From NCBI RefSeq assembly GCF_001548095.1, contig NZ_AP014815.1, positions 1,425,656-1,489,655 of the forward strand: a DNA stretch of 64,000 nt. The letters run 5' to 3'. The notes under the pieces were generated by a model. It was not told the origin of the DNA, did not search any database, and was given only the letters and a program-made list of their open reading frames with translations. Positions within the stretch are counted from its first letter, which is position 1; each line of letters opens with the position of its first letter. This DNA comes from Geminocystis sp. NIES-3708 (GTDB taxonomy: Bacteria > Cyanobacteriota > Cyanobacteriia > Cyanobacteriales > Cyanobacteriaceae). This document shows positions 39,723 to 51,346 of the stretch, one piece after another. The position numbers and the translations under genes are program-made.

Positions 39723-41897
39723 TTAAGGGATAGTTGTTAGAGAATAAGTTTTCCAAAAATTTATTAAATTTTCAGAGGAAAGAGAAGGCGAAAATAATAA
39801 TCCTTGCATATTTTCACAACCTAAATCATGAAAAGTATTTTTTAATTCTTCTGTTTTTATTCCTTCACAAATTAAATTTAAGTCTAATAATTTAGCACTA
39901 TTAATTATAGTAGAAATTAAAGATAACTGATGAGAATTATTCGCTGATTTTTCAATTATAATTTCTGAGATTTTTAAATTAGTAATTTTGATTGTATTTT
40001 CTATTGCTGCTAAATAACTAAATTCAAAATTAAATAAAGTTAAGTTGATAGGTAAAGTGATTAAGGTAGCTAAATTATTGATAATTATACTTAAATCGGG
40101 ACTAGAATTATTAAAGATAATTTCTAAATCTAAATTAACAAGATTATGATGATTAATATGGTAAATTAATGAATTAATAACGTCACTATCTGTCAAATAA
40201 GAAGCAAGTATTTTAAAACTAACTCTATTTATATTAATTTCATTCTTTCTCCATAAATTTATATCTTGAGATATTTGTTGTAGTAGAAAATCGACTAATT
40301 TTCTACTATAACCTATATCTGATGCAATATTTAAAATATCTAACTCATCAATATTTAAATCTTGAGCATTTTCATAAAACAATTGACTATTTAATCCAAA
40401 TATTTCTTTTTCTTTGATATTAATTATAGGATTATATTTGATAATTAATTTTTTATCATTAATTGCAGTAAAAATTAAATTATAAAAATTATTATTTCTT
40501 TTACTAAATTTACTAATAATTTTATCACTATAATATTGATAACTATTAAAGGATTTATTGTAACTATCTTCTAAAGCGATAGTCGCATTACTCAATAAAG
40601 TTGTTATTTGATTATTATCTTCAGAATAAACACTAATACCAAAATTAACGGTAATGATAAAAGAATTTTCATTAATAGTTAAAGGTTGACTTAAAGTTGA
40701 TAATATATTTTCAATGATAATATTAATTCTATTATTATTTTTAACTTCTTCTATTATAATTACATATTCATTATCTGATAATTTAGTAAGAATATCTCCA
40801 GCTGAAAGATTATTTTTAATTAATTTAACCAAATTATTGATTAATTTATTTTCATCATCTAAATTTAATTTATCAATGATATTTTGCCAATGATTAAATC
40901 TTAATTTTATAATTCCTAAATGTTCTTCTTTTATTTGATGATGACTTAGTGATAAAAATAATTGTTCTATAAATAATTTTTTATTAGGTAAATTGGTAAT
41001 AGTATCATGAGTAGATTGATAACGTATAATTTCTTCTATTTTTTTCAATTCATTGAGATTTTGTACTGATACTAATAAACATTTTTTATTCTGAAAATTA
41101 ACGGGAATATAAGTAGTCAAAATATTAATTAATTTTTTATCTTTGCTTTGATGAATTGACTCTTTCTCACTGGACATATTATAATTTTTAAAAATTTCCA
41201 TGTCATAATTAGTAATATCTTTTTCTAAAATACATAAATCATGAAGAGTTAGATTGTTAATTTCTGAAGAAGAATAGTTAACTAAATTGCAATAAAATGA
41301 ATTAGCCGCTAAAATTTTTTGACTATCTATATCCATAACAAAAATACCTTGAGAAATTAATTCAAAGTTTTGTAAATCATGATTATTAATAGTTGGTAAA
41401 ACAAAATTGGTATTATTATTATTTTTATCGTCATAATTTACTAAAGAAACTTTATTTGGAGAAGAGATACTAAAAAAAGTTTTAGATTTTAAATCAATAA
41501 TATCGTATTTAGCTTTAACTTCTACTCCACCTAAAAAAATAATATCTCCTGCTTGTAATTGATGGCAAAAATATTGTTTTCCATTAACATAAATTCCATT
41601 CGTACTTTTATTTCCTTTTAAATCACCATCCACAATCCAAAAAATACTATGATTGTCATTTTTATCTTCCATATTGTGATAATTTATTCTAATTAAACTA
41701 GCATGATTTCTGGAAATTACTCGATGATGAATAACTAAAGAATTAGTAGAATTTCTACCAATAGAATAAGTGTTTTTATCAAGAAAAAAAGTTTTTTTCC
41801 ATGAACCAGATTCTAATGCTAATATATGTCTAATTGAATTATTATTACTATTCATTGAGTCTTTTAACCTTTCTTCTAAATTTAAACATAGCATCAA
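39723..41897 (-). CDS. FHA-PAS-GGDEF-EAL protein, both catalytic sites degenerate
   Basis: 724 aa. An FHA domain (about 35-130: YSIGRNSTNSLVIHH, VISRNHASL) binds phosphothreonine. A PAS-like segment (about 175-285) follows, then a GGDEF fold (290-450) whose signature is SDNEY instead of GGDEF, then an EAL fold (470-720) that lacks EAL and most metal ligands (LNSQLF at the expected position). The protein is therefore probably not a cyclase or phosphodiesterase but could bind c-di-GMP or GTP. The FHA domain suggests input from a Ser/Thr kinase. Very AT-rich and Asn/Ile-rich. A second start at codon 15 (MNSNNNS) is possible. Confidence 0.82.
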   Translation of the reverse strand: MMLCLNLEERLKDSMNSNNNSIRHILALESGSWKKTFFLDKNTYSIGRNSTNSLVIHHRVISRNHASLIRINYHNMEDKNDNHSIFWIVDGDLKGNKSTNGIYVNGKQYFCHQLQAGDIIFLGGVEVKAKYDIIDLKSKTFFSISSPNKVSLVNYDDKNNNNTNFVLPTINNHDLQNFELISQGIFVMDIDSQKILAANSFYCNLVNYSSSEINNLTLHDLCILEKDITNYDMEIFKNYNMSSEKESIHQSKDKKLINILTTYIPVNFQNKKCLLVSVQNLNELKKIEEIIRYQSTHDTITNLPNKKLFIEQLFLSLSHHQIKEEHLGIIKLRFNHWQNIIDKLNLDDENKLINNLVKLIKNNLSAGDILTKLSDNEYVIIIEEVKNNNRINIIIENILSTLSQPLTINENSFIITVNFGISVYSEDNNQITTLLSNATIALEDSYNKSFNSYQYYSDKIISKFSKRNNNFYNLIFTAINDKKLIIKYNPIINIKEKEIFGLNSQLFYENAQDLNIDELDILNIASDIGYSRKLVDFLLQQISQDINLWRKNEININRVSFKILASYLTDSDVINSLIYHINHHNLVNLDLEIIFNNSSPDLSIIINNLATLITLPINLTLFNFEFSYLAAIENTIKITNLKISEIIIEKSANNSHQLSLISTIINSAKLLDLNLICEGIKTEELKNTFHDLGCENMQGLLFSPSLSSENLINFWKTYSLTTIP

Positions 41898-42057
41898 TTA
41901 TAATTAGCAACTGGATAAATAGAGTAAAAAAACTTTCAGTTTTAATCTTTTTTCTTATGTTAAATTTTGATAACCCTTTCAGTGTAGTTATATAGTTATA
42001 ACTGATAAAATTAAGTTAACACAGCAGAAAATTAAATTATATTGAAAGTGAAATATC

Positions 42058-42792
42058 ATGGTTGCCAGTAAAGTCAGTGAGGTTTATCGTGTGTTAGAAT
42101 GTCGTCCTGACAGCTATCAAGGATGGTATTATCAAGGAAATCAACTTCGCAATCGTCATTTATGGGAGGATGCTTTATATAGTTATGATAAAGCTATCGA
42201 ATATCATCCTAATGATTATTTTGCATGGTATTATCGAGGAAAAGTATTAGAAGAATTAGGGAAATATTCTGAGGCTATCTTTAGTTATAAAACAGCTTGT
42301 GAAATTGAATCAAGTAACTATTGGTCATGGTATGATGAAGGTTATCTTTGGCAAGAAAAATTAAATAATCATCGTGAAGCAATTCATTGTTTTACTATTG
42401 TCTTAAAAAACAAATCTAAAGATTATTGGGCAACTTATCGCCTCGGAAAGTCTTATTATTATCAACAAAAATATCTTAAGGCATTAGATTTGTTTCAACA
42501 AGCTTTAAAAATTCGTAATGATGACTACTGGAGTTATTATTGGCAAGGAGAATGTCAACAAAAAATTAAACAGTGGGAAAATGCTAAAAAAAGTTATCAA
42601 CAAGCCTTAATTATTAAAAATGAAGATTACTGGGCACTATTACAAATGGCGATGATTTGTCAAAAACAATGCCTATATTTAGAGGCGATTAAATATTATA
42701 AAATACTAAAAAATTTATATGAATTAGACGAGAAAATTATTAATAATCTACTCACTTGTAAAAAAATTATCGGTAAAAATATTGTTAGTTAG
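42058..42792 (+). CDS. TPR-repeat protein
   Basis: 244 aa made almost only of tetratricopeptide repeats (six units; e.g. WEDALYSYDKAIEYHPNDYFAWY, YSEAIFSYKTACEIESSNYWSW). The Trp/Tyr-rich positions give a regular 34-residue spacing. No signal peptide or membrane helix. A general protein-protein adaptor; the partner is not evident. It is divergent from the FHA-GGDEF-EAL gene, sharing a 160-bp gap, which hints at joint control. Confidence 0.85.
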   Translation: MVASKVSEVYRVLECRPDSYQGWYYQGNQLRNRHLWEDALYSYDKAIEYHPNDYFAWYYRGKVLEELGKYSEAIFSYKTACEIESSNYWSWYDEGYLWQEKLNNHREAIHCFTIVLKNKSKDYWATYRLGKSYYYQQKYLKALDLFQQALKIRNDDYWSYYWQGECQQKIKQWENAKKSYQQALIIKNEDYWALLQMAMICQKQCLYLEAIKYYKILKNLYELDEKIINNLLTCKKIIGKNIVS

Positions 42793-42882
42793 ACTTACCA
42801 AAAAAATTATCTCATCATGGTAAGAGTTTTAGCCGTAATTTTTGCAATAATTGTTAATTGTTAATTATCAATTGTTAATTGC

Positions 42883-43572
42883 TTAAGCTGTAACTAATTC
42901 AGGGCGTTTACTATTACGAATCGCATTAATGGCTTCAGCATAGTCTGGTGCATTAAAGACAGCAGATCCTGCTACAATAGCATTAGCACCAGCTTCTAAA
43001 ACTTGCCACGTATTATTAGGTTTCAAGCCACCGTCAACTTCAATCCAAGGATCTACACCACGTTCGTCACACATCTGACGTAAAGCCTTGATTTTAGGCA
43101 CAACAGAAGGAATGAAACTTTGCCCTCCAAATCCGGGGTTAACACTCATGATTAAAACTAAGTCACAAACATCAATCACATACTCGATTAATTCTAAAGG
43201 AGTTGAGGGATTGAGTACTACTCCTGATTGTTTACCCAACTCACGAATTTGACACAATGTACGATGTAAGTGTGGTGAAGCATTATGTTCAGCATGAACA
43301 GAAATAATATCTGCACCTGCGTTGGCAAAATCAGCAACGTATTTTTCAGGTTCAACTATCATTAAATGAACGTCTAAAGGTTTTTTGGTATAAGGACGAA
43401 TTGCTTGTACAATTAAAGGACCAATGGTAATATTAGGGACAAAACGACCATCCATAACATCAACATGAATCCAATCTGCACCAGCGGCATCCACTGCCTT
43501 AATATCTTCACCGAGACGACTAAAATCAGCAGAGAGAATTGAAGGGGAAATAACGATGGGTTTATTGCTCAT
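42883..43572 (-). CDS. rpe: Ribulose-phosphate 3-epimerase
   Basis: About 229 aa from the ATG at 43572 ([17 protein letters not shown]). The frame stays open to 43656, but that would overlap the hydrolase gene and adds an unconserved leader. TIM barrel with the metal/catalytic His and Asp residues in [31 protein letters not shown] and EVDGGL. It interconverts ribulose-5-P and xylulose-5-P in the Calvin-Benson and pentose phosphate cycles. Confidence 0.95.
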   Translation of the reverse strand: MSNKPIVISPSILSADFSRLGEDIKAVDAAGADWIHVDVMDGRFVPNITIGPLIVQAIRPYTKKPLDVHLMIVEPEKYVADFANAGADIISVHAEHNASPHLHRTLCQIRELGKQSGVVLNPSTPLELIEYVIDVCDLVLIMSVNPGFGGQSFIPSVVPKIKALRQMCDERGVDPWIEVDGGLKPNNTWQVLEAGANAIVAGSAVFNAPDYAEAINAIRNSKRPELVTA

Positions 43573-43642
43573 AGTTGCGATTAAATATAGATAATTTAGT
43601 TTGAGTTGATTGTAACAAAATATTGAATTTTTCTTTAGTCTA

Positions 43643-44530
43643 TCAGTTGTTGGCAAAATCGAGAATATGATTAGCTGTAATCTTAGATTGTTCTAAATGT
43701 GGAACATGACCACAATTTTTTACCCAAATTAATTTACTATGGAGTATCATGTCTTGAAATTTATTAGCAGATTTAATGCCTAAAATTTTGTCGTTTTCAC
43801 CCCAAATAATTAGAGTTGGTTTTTCGATGTTATTTAACTGTTGAGAAAATGAGCCATAACCGCCACTTTTAGTAAAAGAAATTAAGGCGTTATTCCAGTG
43901 ATCAGATTGTAGATGTAAGGCGGCACATAGCAACGCATCTTCACTGGCAAAATTAGGATTAAAATAAGCAGTTTTACTAATACTTTGCCTAACTTTTAAA
44001 TTCCGCAAAAATTCTGTGGCAAAATAATCGAATGGGGGGAAAAGAAATTTGCCCAAAATCGGTGGTTGTATTAAACCCCCACTATCTAATAAAATTAATT
44101 TTTCTACAGCTTCAGGATAATTTAAGGTAAAGTCAATAGCTGTTGCACCTCCCATAGATGCACCAATTAAAATGACTGGTTTTTGGATCATTTTTGCCCA
44201 AAATTGTTGTAAATGAATTTTAATATTTTCAGTGCAATAATTAATCGATAATTTACGTTCTGTGAAACCAAAACCCAGTAAATCTAAAGCCCAAACTTGA
44301 TGATTTTTTTTAAGTAATGGTAATAAACGGCGAAATTCAAGTAAAGAACTATCGAAACCATGTAATAATAAAATGGGAGAGTTTTTTTCTCCATCTAAGA
44401 CATAGCTAGTTAAAATATTATCTTCTATAATAGTTGTTTTTAAAGAAGTGAATTTTATTTTTTTTAAAAGATTAATCGATGTAGATTCTGTTAATTTTTT
44501 TGCTTGAATAGTTATGTTTTCTGGCAACAT
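43643..44530 (-). CDS. Alpha/beta hydrolase
   Basis: 295 aa alpha/beta fold. Oxyanion region [13 protein letters not shown], nucleophile elbow GASMGG (Ser), acid in [10 protein letters not shown] and catalytic His in [10 protein letters not shown]. The catalytic triad is complete. The substrate is not predictable. It lies 70 bp upstream of rpe on the same strand and may be cotranscribed with it, with no obvious metabolic link. Confidence 0.85.
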   Translation of the reverse strand: MLPENITIQAKKLTESTSINLLKKIKFTSLKTTIIEDNILTSYVLDGEKNSPILLLHGFDSSLLEFRRLLPLLKKNHQVWALDLLGFGFTERKLSINYCTENIKIHLQQFWAKMIQKPVILIGASMGGATAIDFTLNYPEAVEKLILLDSGGLIQPPILGKFLFPPFDYFATEFLRNLKVRQSISKTAYFNPNFASEDALLCAALHLQSDHWNNALISFTKSGGYGSFSQQLNNIEKPTLIIWGENDKILGIKSANKFQDMILHSKLIWVKNCGHVPHLEQSKITANHILDFANN

Positions 44531-44773
44531 TTTTAAGTAATTGATAATTAATATTTTGTCAAAAATTTATTATATAGTTAATCTATCTTCTGTATTCTAA
44601 GCTGGTAAGATATAACAAAAAATTTAGAATTAGGATAATACTATTATCACTATTAGCTGACTTCTATAACTGATGATGATTGGGAGATTTAATTAAGATT
44701 AATCCTCTTTGTTTACTTTCCCATTAATGGAAATTAGTAGTATTAAAACTTAACCAATTTCCATCAAATTTAT

Positions 44774-46336
44774 TTATAAAATAGTTCTGACTTCACTGGC
44801 AGAAATATTATTAGCACCTGCTTCCAAAGAGGGTTTTAATACTAAACTACTGGTGACTGATTTATTGGCAATTGTCACCACGGGATTCGATAAAATACCA
44901 AGTAAGGAAGTGGCGATAAGCAAAAACACTAACCCCACTTGAATAGGACGCATTCCGGGCATATTCCAACGAATGGAAGGATATTTTTTCACTACTTCTG
45001 ACATCTCATGAGGTTCTTTAACTACCATCATTTTAACGACTCTAATGTAATAGTAAATTGAGATAACGCTGGTAACTAAAGCGACTAAAACTAAGCCATA
45101 AAGCCCCGCTTGCCACCCAGCCCAGAAAATGTAAATTTTGCCAAAAAATCCTGCTAAAGGGGGGATTCCGCCCAAAGAAAGCAAACAAAGGCTTAATCCG
45201 AGGGTTAATAGGGGATCTTTTTGATATAGTCCAGCATAGTCGCTAATTTTATCTGTACCAGTTCTTAATGCAAACAGAATTACACAAGCAAATGCACCTA
45301 AATTCATAAATAGGTAGAGAAATAAGTAAAATATCATACTTGAGTAACCTGCTTGAGTACCCGCTACTAAGCCAATCATCACAAAACCTGCTTGACCAAT
45401 AGATGAATAAGCTAACATTCGTTTCATGCTAGTCTGAGCTAGGGCTACGACATTACCCAATACCATACTCAAAATGGCTAAGGCTGTAAAAATAAAATGC
45501 CATTCTTGAGTTACTGGGGCAAATGCTGTTACTAATAATCTGATAGCGATGGCAAAACCAGCTGCTTTTGAGCCTACCGATAAAAATGCGACTACAGGAG
45601 TAGGTGAACCTTCATACACATCAGGTGTCCACTGATGAAAGGGCACGGCGGAGATTTTAAAGGCAATACCAGCTACCATAAATACTAAAGCAATTGCTAA
45701 ACCAAGAGATTCTAAACCTTGTCCTGTTGGTAAAGTTGCGGTGATAGTATTTATATTAGTCATGCCTCCTGATAATCCATATAATAAAGATGAACCATAG
45801 AGAAAAATTGCTGAACTAGCTGCACCAATTAATAAATATTTCAAAGCCGCTTCATTAGAGCGAGGATCTCGTTTCATGTAGCCAGTCAGTAAATAAGAAG
45901 AAATACTGAGCATTTCTAAGGAGACGAAAATCATCACTAATTCTGATGCACCACAAAGAAACATCCCCCCAAGGGTTGCTGTTAACAGAATACCGATAAA
46001 TTCTGCTAAAGAAGTACCCGTATTTTCAATATAGGCGATGGATAATAGAATGGTGATAGCGGTGGATAAAGCGACGATGGCACGAAAAACGATACTAAGA
46101 TTATCAGAAGTAAAAGAGCCTAAAAATGAGGTAGGATCAGGGTTATCCCAACCATAAAATAAAGCTGTTACTGACGCAAGTAAACCAGCAATGGCGAAAT
46201 AAGGCAACCATGCCACGGATTTACGCCCAAAAATTAAATCCAGTGTTAGTACTAATAATAAAGTGACGATGACAATTGCTTCGGGAATAACACCACCAGC
46301 ATTCAATTGACTAGCAATTTGACTAGAAAAATCCAT
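44774..46336 (-). CDS. ndhB: NAD(P)H-quinone oxidoreductase (NDH-1) subunit 2
   Basis: 520 aa, about fourteen membrane helices. Conserved core includes [58 protein letters not shown] with its key Lys and His residues, and [20 protein letters not shown]. It is the antiporter-like proton-pumping subunit of cyanobacterial NDH-1, used in respiration and cyclic electron flow and CO2 uptake. Usual stand-alone position. Normal length. Confidence 0.97.
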   Translation of the reverse strand: MDFSSQIASQLNAGGVIPEAIVIVTLLLVLTLDLIFGRKSVAWLPYFAIAGLLASVTALFYGWDNPDPTSFLGSFTSDNLSIVFRAIVALSTAITILLSIAYIENTGTSLAEFIGILLTATLGGMFLCGASELVMIFVSLEMLSISSYLLTGYMKRDPRSNEAALKYLLIGAASSAIFLYGSSLLYGLSGGMTNINTITATLPTGQGLESLGLAIALVFMVAGIAFKISAVPFHQWTPDVYEGSPTPVVAFLSVGSKAAGFAIAIRLLVTAFAPVTQEWHFIFTALAILSMVLGNVVALAQTSMKRMLAYSSIGQAGFVMIGLVAGTQAGYSSMIFYLFLYLFMNLGAFACVILFALRTGTDKISDYAGLYQKDPLLTLGLSLCLLSLGGIPPLAGFFGKIYIFWAGWQAGLYGLVLVALVTSVISIYYYIRVVKMMVVKEPHEMSEVVKKYPSIRWNMPGMRPIQVGLVFLLIATSLLGILSNPVVTIANKSVTSSLVLKPSLEAGANNISASEVRTIL

Positions 46337-46449
46337 AATTAATCAATTTGATAACTCTTAATAGTCAATATTACCCGAAAATAGGGGAATCAATGAATAA
46401 TTACTAATTGAGATCAAAAATTTATTATTTATAAATATCTATAAAACAA

Positions 46450-47421
46450 ATGAAGAACAATGAAAAAAGTCTATACTTTACTAGTGAAGATATTAAACAA
46501 CAAGCCTTAGACATCGGATTTCATCGAATTGGGATCACAAACGTTACCATAAACTCATATAAACAAGCAGAAAATAAACAGCGTCTTCAACAATGGTTAG
46601 ATAAAGATTATCAAGCACAAATGGCGTGGATGAGTAATCCTCGAAGACAAGATATTAAAGAAACTTGGGAGGAAACAAAATCTATTATTTCCCTTGCTTT
46701 AAATTACTATACTCCTCATCAACATTCCGATAATCCTGACACTGCTAAAATTTCTCGCTATGGTTGGGGAAGAGATTATCATCGAGTTATGGCAAAAAAA
46801 CTGAAAACTTTATGTCAATGGTTAACAGCAAAAGATGAAAATATTAAAGTAAGATATTATGTAGATACTGGACCAATTCAAGATAAATTTTGGGCACAAC
46901 AAGCTGGAGTCGGTTGGGTAGCTAAAAACAGTAATCTCATCACAAAAGATTATGGTAGTTGGGTATTTTTAGGAGAAATTTTAATCAATGTTCATCTTAG
47001 CCCAGATCAACCCCATACTAATCATTGTGGCACTTGTACAAGATGTTTGGATGCTTGTCCCACTCAAGCGATTACCGAACCTTTTGTTGTGAATGCTAAT
47101 CTTTGTATTGCGTATCATACCATCGAAAACCGTCAAGAAACTTTACCTCCAGAAATTGCTTCTAAGTTAAACGGCTGGGTAGCGGGGTGTGATATTTGTC
47201 AAGATGTTTGCCCTTGGAATCAAAGATTTGCTAAAGTCACAGATGTGCCAGATTTTTCTCCTTATTCTGCTAATATTAATCCTAAGTTAACAGAATTAGC
47301 ACAAATAACGAAAACAGAATGGGATAAACGCTTTCAAGGTTCAGCTTTACGGCGTATTAAACCAGAAATGTGGCGGCGCAATGCTCAATGTCAGATCGAA
47401 AAAAGTCCGATTAAAGATTAA
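46450..47421 (+). CDS. queG: Epoxyqueuosine reductase
   Basis: 323 aa. A cobalamin-binding N-terminal domain (YVDTGPIQDKFWAQQAGVGWVAKNS) is followed by two [4Fe-4S] motifs: CGTCTRCLDACPTQAI and CDICQDVCPWN with the partner Cys in LCIAYHTIE. It reduces epoxyqueuosine to queuosine in the wobble base of tRNAs with GUN anticodons. Length is normal for forms without the C-terminal HEAT repeats. Divergent from ndhB. Confidence 0.95.
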   Translation: MKNNEKSLYFTSEDIKQQALDIGFHRIGITNVTINSYKQAENKQRLQQWLDKDYQAQMAWMSNPRRQDIKETWEETKSIISLALNYYTPHQHSDNPDTAKISRYGWGRDYHRVMAKKLKTLCQWLTAKDENIKVRYYVDTGPIQDKFWAQQAGVGWVAKNSNLITKDYGSWVFLGEILINVHLSPDQPHTNHCGTCTRCLDACPTQAITEPFVVNANLCIAYHTIENRQETLPPEIASKLNGWVAGCDICQDVCPWNQRFAKVTDVPDFSPYSANINPKLTELAQITKTEWDKRFQGSALRRIKPEMWRRNAQCQIEKSPIKD

Positions 47422-47512
47422 GATACATAAATAGTAAAACTTAGAATTTAGAAATAACAATCAGATTTCCCAAAATTTTTAGCTACAAATTCCCACTAGA
47501 AATAAGATTTTC

Positions 47513-48142
47513 ATGGCAGAAAAAATGTTTATATTTGATTTTGATGGCACTATTGCTGATAGTCGCACAACATTGGTTAAAATTGCGAATGAATTAGCTG
47601 AGGAATTTGGTTATGATCCTGTTACGGAAAATGATGTTATTCGTTTAAGTAATTTAAGTTCTAGAGATATTATTTTACAATCTCCTATTCCAGCCTATAA
47701 AATACCATTTTTATTAAGGCGAGTCAAAAAAGAATTAAATCAACATATCGCAAACCTTAAACCATTTGTGGGGATAAAAGAGGCTTTAAGTAAACTGAAA
47801 CAACAAGGTTTTAATTTAGGTATTGTTACCTCTAATATGGAAGATAATGTTTTAGAATTTCTTGAAAATAATGAATTAGAATACTATTTTGATTTTGTTT
47901 ATTCTGCTAATACACTATTTGGAAAAAATAAAACTATTAACAAATTAATTAAAAAACATAAATTAGTAATTGATGAAATAGTCTATGTTGGCGATGAAAC
48001 TCGTGATATAGAAGCAGCAAAAAAAAGTAAAATAAAAGTTATTGCCGTAGCATGGGGTTTTAATTCTGCCGATATTTTAGCTCAACATCAACCAGATTTT
48101 TTAATTGATAAACCTCACCAATTAACCGAAATTTTTTTATAA
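47513..48142 (+). CDS. HAD-superfamily hydrolase
   Basis: 209 aa. Motif I FDFDGTIADS (nucleophile and acid Asp), motif II VTSN, motif III Lys region and motif IV VGDETRDIEAAKK, with an alpha-helical cap between (about 20-85). It resembles phosphoglycolate phosphatase and related small phosphatases. The true substrate is uncertain. Confidence 0.85.
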   Translation: MAEKMFIFDFDGTIADSRTTLVKIANELAEEFGYDPVTENDVIRLSNLSSRDIILQSPIPAYKIPFLLRRVKKELNQHIANLKPFVGIKEALSKLKQQGFNLGIVTSNMEDNVLEFLENNELEYYFDFVYSANTLFGKNKTINKLIKKHKLVIDEIVYVGDETRDIEAAKKSKIKVIAVAWGFNSADILAQHQPDFLIDKPHQLTEIFL

Positions 48143-48176
48143 GTGAGGTTTGTTAAATAAATATTTTCATTATCTT

Positions 48177-49019
48177 TTACTTTCTCAATAACGACCTGAT
48201 ATTATACTGATAGGCTTGTTTATCTAAACCATATCCTTGATAAGCAATTTGACGAGGAATTTTTTGATCAAGTGCGATCGCACGATCTACACCATTGGGA
48301 TGAGTGCTAAGTAAAGTAGGGGTTTTACCACCAGTTTTAGCTAATTTTTGCATAAAATCTACCATAGCACGGGGTGCATAACCAGCATCATATAAAATTT
48401 GTAAACCAATAGCATCGGCTTCAAACTCATCTTGACGACTATAGGGTAAATTAACGGCTAATTGTACTCCTAATTTTACTACGTTTGCTTTATCCAAGCC
48501 TGTGGCACTTAACAATCCTTGAGTAATAGCTTGTTGACGCATTTGTTTTTGAGAATGACGGGCAACAACATGGGCGATTTCATGGGCAATAACACTTGCC
48601 AATTCTGCTTCATTGGCAGCGGTGGTAATTAACCCCGTATGAAGATAAATATATCCTCCCATGGTGGCAAAAGCATTGACTTGAGGATTATCTACAATCT
48701 CGAAACGGTAAGGTAAATTTGATCGATTACTAACGGAGACTAACTTATTACCAATTTGATTAACATAACGGTATAATTCATCATTATGATATAATTTAAT
48801 TTTCCCTTGAGATAATAATTGTTGTCTTATTTGATTTCCAAATTGTACCTCTTGTTGATCACTAAGATTACTTATTTGAATTGCTTGTACTCCTCTAATC
48901 AATAATTCACCCCAAGGAATAGCTTGAGTCATCCTCACATCTGTAAAAATTAAACCGAGTGCAACACTGAAAGAGATAGTTAAATATAATAATTTACGTT
49001 TAAAATAAAGCACAATCAT
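48177..49019 (-). CDS. M48-family metalloprotease
   Basis: 280 aa. An N-terminal hydrophobic signal or anchor (about 10-28), then the zinc site HEIAH at 146-150 and third ligand Glu198 in EFEAD. The domain ends in the STHPNGVDRA conserved region. It is likely an exported or membrane-bound quality-control protease like BepA/YfgC, but without a TPR tail. Confidence 0.9.
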   Translation of the reverse strand: MIVLYFKRKLLYLTISFSVALGLIFTDVRMTQAIPWGELLIRGVQAIQISNLSDQQEVQFGNQIRQQLLSQGKIKLYHNDELYRYVNQIGNKLVSVSNRSNLPYRFEIVDNPQVNAFATMGGYIYLHTGLITTAANEAELASVIAHEIAHVVARHSQKQMRQQAITQGLLSATGLDKANVVKLGVQLAVNLPYSRQDEFEADAIGLQILYDAGYAPRAMVDFMQKLAKTGGKTPTLLSTHPNGVDRAIALDQKIPRQIAYQGYGLDKQAYQYNIRSLLRK

Positions 49020-49234
49020 TAACCAAGATTTAATATTTAGTCAACATAAAGACTATTACTCATATTATGGACTGAAAAAAAAGACAAATGTTCCCTTCTC
49101 TTAGTTAAAACTTAGATCTTGGATATTGGATAAAATATACTGGTAAAAGTAGAGTCTGAGATTTAAAATTCGAGCTAATGCCATTCATCCCTACAATTAA
49201 CCCATTACCTATTACGTCTCTCAAAAATTAATTC

Positions 49235-51223
49235 ATGTTTACCTTACAAGCACCTTTTAAACCCACTGGAGATCAACCAAAAGCGATCGCTAATCTGGTA
49301 AAATCATTACAATCAGGAAATACTTTTCAAACTTTACTTGGTGCAACAGGTACAGGAAAAACATATACTATTGCTTGTACTATTGCGAACCATCAAAAAC
49401 CAACTTTAGTCTTAGCCCATAATAAAACCCTTGCAGCTCAACTTTGTAACGAATTAAGACAATTTTTCCCTTATAATGCTGTGGAATATTTTGTCAGCTA
49501 TTACGACTACTACCAACCAGAAGCATATATTGCCGTTACTGATACTTACATCGAGAAAAGTTCATCTATCAATGATGAGATTGATATGTTAAGACATTCA
49601 GCAACTAGATCTCTTTTTGAAAGAAAAGATGTTATTGTCGTGGCTTCTATAAGTTGTATTTACGGTTTGGGAATGCCCGTTGAATACCTTAAAGCCTCTA
49701 TTCCTCTACAGATTAACCAAGAATATGATCCTCGTCAACTCATTCGAGATTTAGTCAATGTGCAATATACTCGCAATGATATTGATATGCGTCGTGCTAC
49801 TTTTAGGATAAAAGGTGATGTCTTAGAAGTTGTCCCAGCCTACGAAGATCGAGTTATCAGAATCGAATTTTTTGGAGAAGAAATCGAAGCAATTTCCCTT
49901 TTAGATCCTGTTACAGGTCAATTATTAGACCAATTAGAGCGAATTAATATTTACCCTGCTAAGCATTTTGTAACACCACAGGAAAGGGTAGAACAGGCGA
50001 TCGCTGAGATTAAAGAAGAATTAGAGAAAAGATTAATAGAGTTTGAAAAAGAAGGAAAATTAGTAGAAGCACAAAGGTTAAAACAAAAAACTAACTATGA
50101 TTTAGAAATGTTAAAAGAGGTGGGATATTGTAATGGTGTCGAAAATTATTCCCGACATTTAGCAGGAAGAAAAGCGGGAGAATCTCCCGATTGTTTAGTC
50201 GATTATTTTCCTGAAGATTGGCTTTTAGTAGTAGACGAATCCCATGTCACTGTACCACAAATAAGGGGAATGTATAACGGAGATCAAGCAAGGAAAAAAG
50301 TGTTAATTGATCACGGTTTTCGTTTACCTAGTGCGGCAGATAATCGCCCTTTAAAAGCCGATGAATTTTGGCAAAAAGTTAAACAGTGTATTTTCGTTTC
50401 AGCTACTCCTAGTAATTGGGAAATTGAGCAATCAAATAATCAAATTTTTGAGCAAATTATTCGCCCTACTGGTATTTTAGATCCGCAAATTTTTGTAAGA
50501 CCTAGCGAGGGACAAATAGATGACTTATTTTCAGAAATTAAGGAAAGAATTAGTAAAAAAGAACGAGTTTTAATTACTACTTTAACTAAAAGAATGTCAG
50601 AAGATTTGACAGAATATTTACAAGAAAAAGATATAAATGTACAATACTTACATTCTGAGATTCAATCCATTGAAAGAATTGAGATTTTACAAAGTTTAAG
50701 AGCAGGAGATTTTGATGTCTTAATTGGAGTAAATTTATTAAGGGAAGGTTTAGACTTACCTGAAGTATCTTTAGTGATTATTTTAGATGCTGATAAAGAG
50801 GGTTTTTTAAGATCAGAAAAATCATTAATTCAAACGATGGGAAGAGCGGCTCGTCATGTAAATGGACAGGCAATTTTATACGCTGATAATTTTACTCAAA
50901 GTATGGAAAAAGCCATCAATGAAACTAATCGCCGTCGAGAAATTCAGCAAAAATATAACCAAGAAAATAATATTATTCCTCAATCTATTATCAAAAAATC
51001 TAGCAACTCAATTTTAGAATATTTAGATATATCAAGAAAATTAAATAAACAAGAATTAGAAGAAGTTTATACTCATTTAGAAGAAATAACTTTAGATAAA
51101 ATCCCTAATTTAATTAAACAATTTGAAGAAGAAATGCAAAAAGCTGCCCAAAATTTAGAGTTTGAAAAAGCGGCTGAATATCGAGATAAGATTAAGCATT
51201 TACGCTCAAAATTATTGAGTTGA
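49235..51223 (+). CDS. uvrB: UvrABC system protein B
   Basis: 662 aa. Walker [11 protein letters not shown] near 38-47, the damage-probing beta-hairpin region [18 protein letters not shown]-like DESH box, helicase motifs VI (QTMGRAARH), and the C-terminal UVR domain (about 622-660) for UvrC contact. Nucleotide excision repair damage verification. Full length. Confidence 0.97.
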   Translation: MFTLQAPFKPTGDQPKAIANLVKSLQSGNTFQTLLGATGTGKTYTIACTIANHQKPTLVLAHNKTLAAQLCNELRQFFPYNAVEYFVSYYDYYQPEAYIAVTDTYIEKSSSINDEIDMLRHSATRSLFERKDVIVVASISCIYGLGMPVEYLKASIPLQINQEYDPRQLIRDLVNVQYTRNDIDMRRATFRIKGDVLEVVPAYEDRVIRIEFFGEEIEAISLLDPVTGQLLDQLERINIYPAKHFVTPQERVEQAIAEIKEELEKRLIEFEKEGKLVEAQRLKQKTNYDLEMLKEVGYCNGVENYSRHLAGRKAGESPDCLVDYFPEDWLLVVDESHVTVPQIRGMYNGDQARKKVLIDHGFRLPSAADNRPLKADEFWQKVKQCIFVSATPSNWEIEQSNNQIFEQIIRPTGILDPQIFVRPSEGQIDDLFSEIKERISKKERVLITTLTKRMSEDLTEYLQEKDINVQYLHSEIQSIERIEILQSLRAGDFDVLIGVNLLREGLDLPEVSLVIILDADKEGFLRSEKSLIQTMGRAARHVNGQAILYADNFTQSMEKAINETNRRREIQQKYNQENNIIPQSIIKKSSNSILEYLDISRKLNKQELEEVYTHLEEITLDKIPNLIKQFEEEMQKAAQNLEFEKAAEYRDKIKHLRSKLLS

Positions 51224-51346
51224 TAATTATCAAAAATAAAAGCATCATAGTTTTTTTGCTAATAGCATAAGAAAACCGACAAGTTAAATTCACCAAAAAA
51301 CTTTTTTATCACATCCTATCCTACTTATTTATTTAGGCAAAATCTC

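Noticed and set aside
43573-43656. N-terminal extension of rpe
   Set aside because: It overlaps the upstream hydrolase gene and has no family-like sequence; the epimerase starts normally at 43572.
44726-44762. Inverted repeat TGGAAATT...AATTTCCA downstream of ndhB
   Set aside because: The loop is about 20 bases and no T run follows on the ndhB strand, so it is not a convincing terminator.
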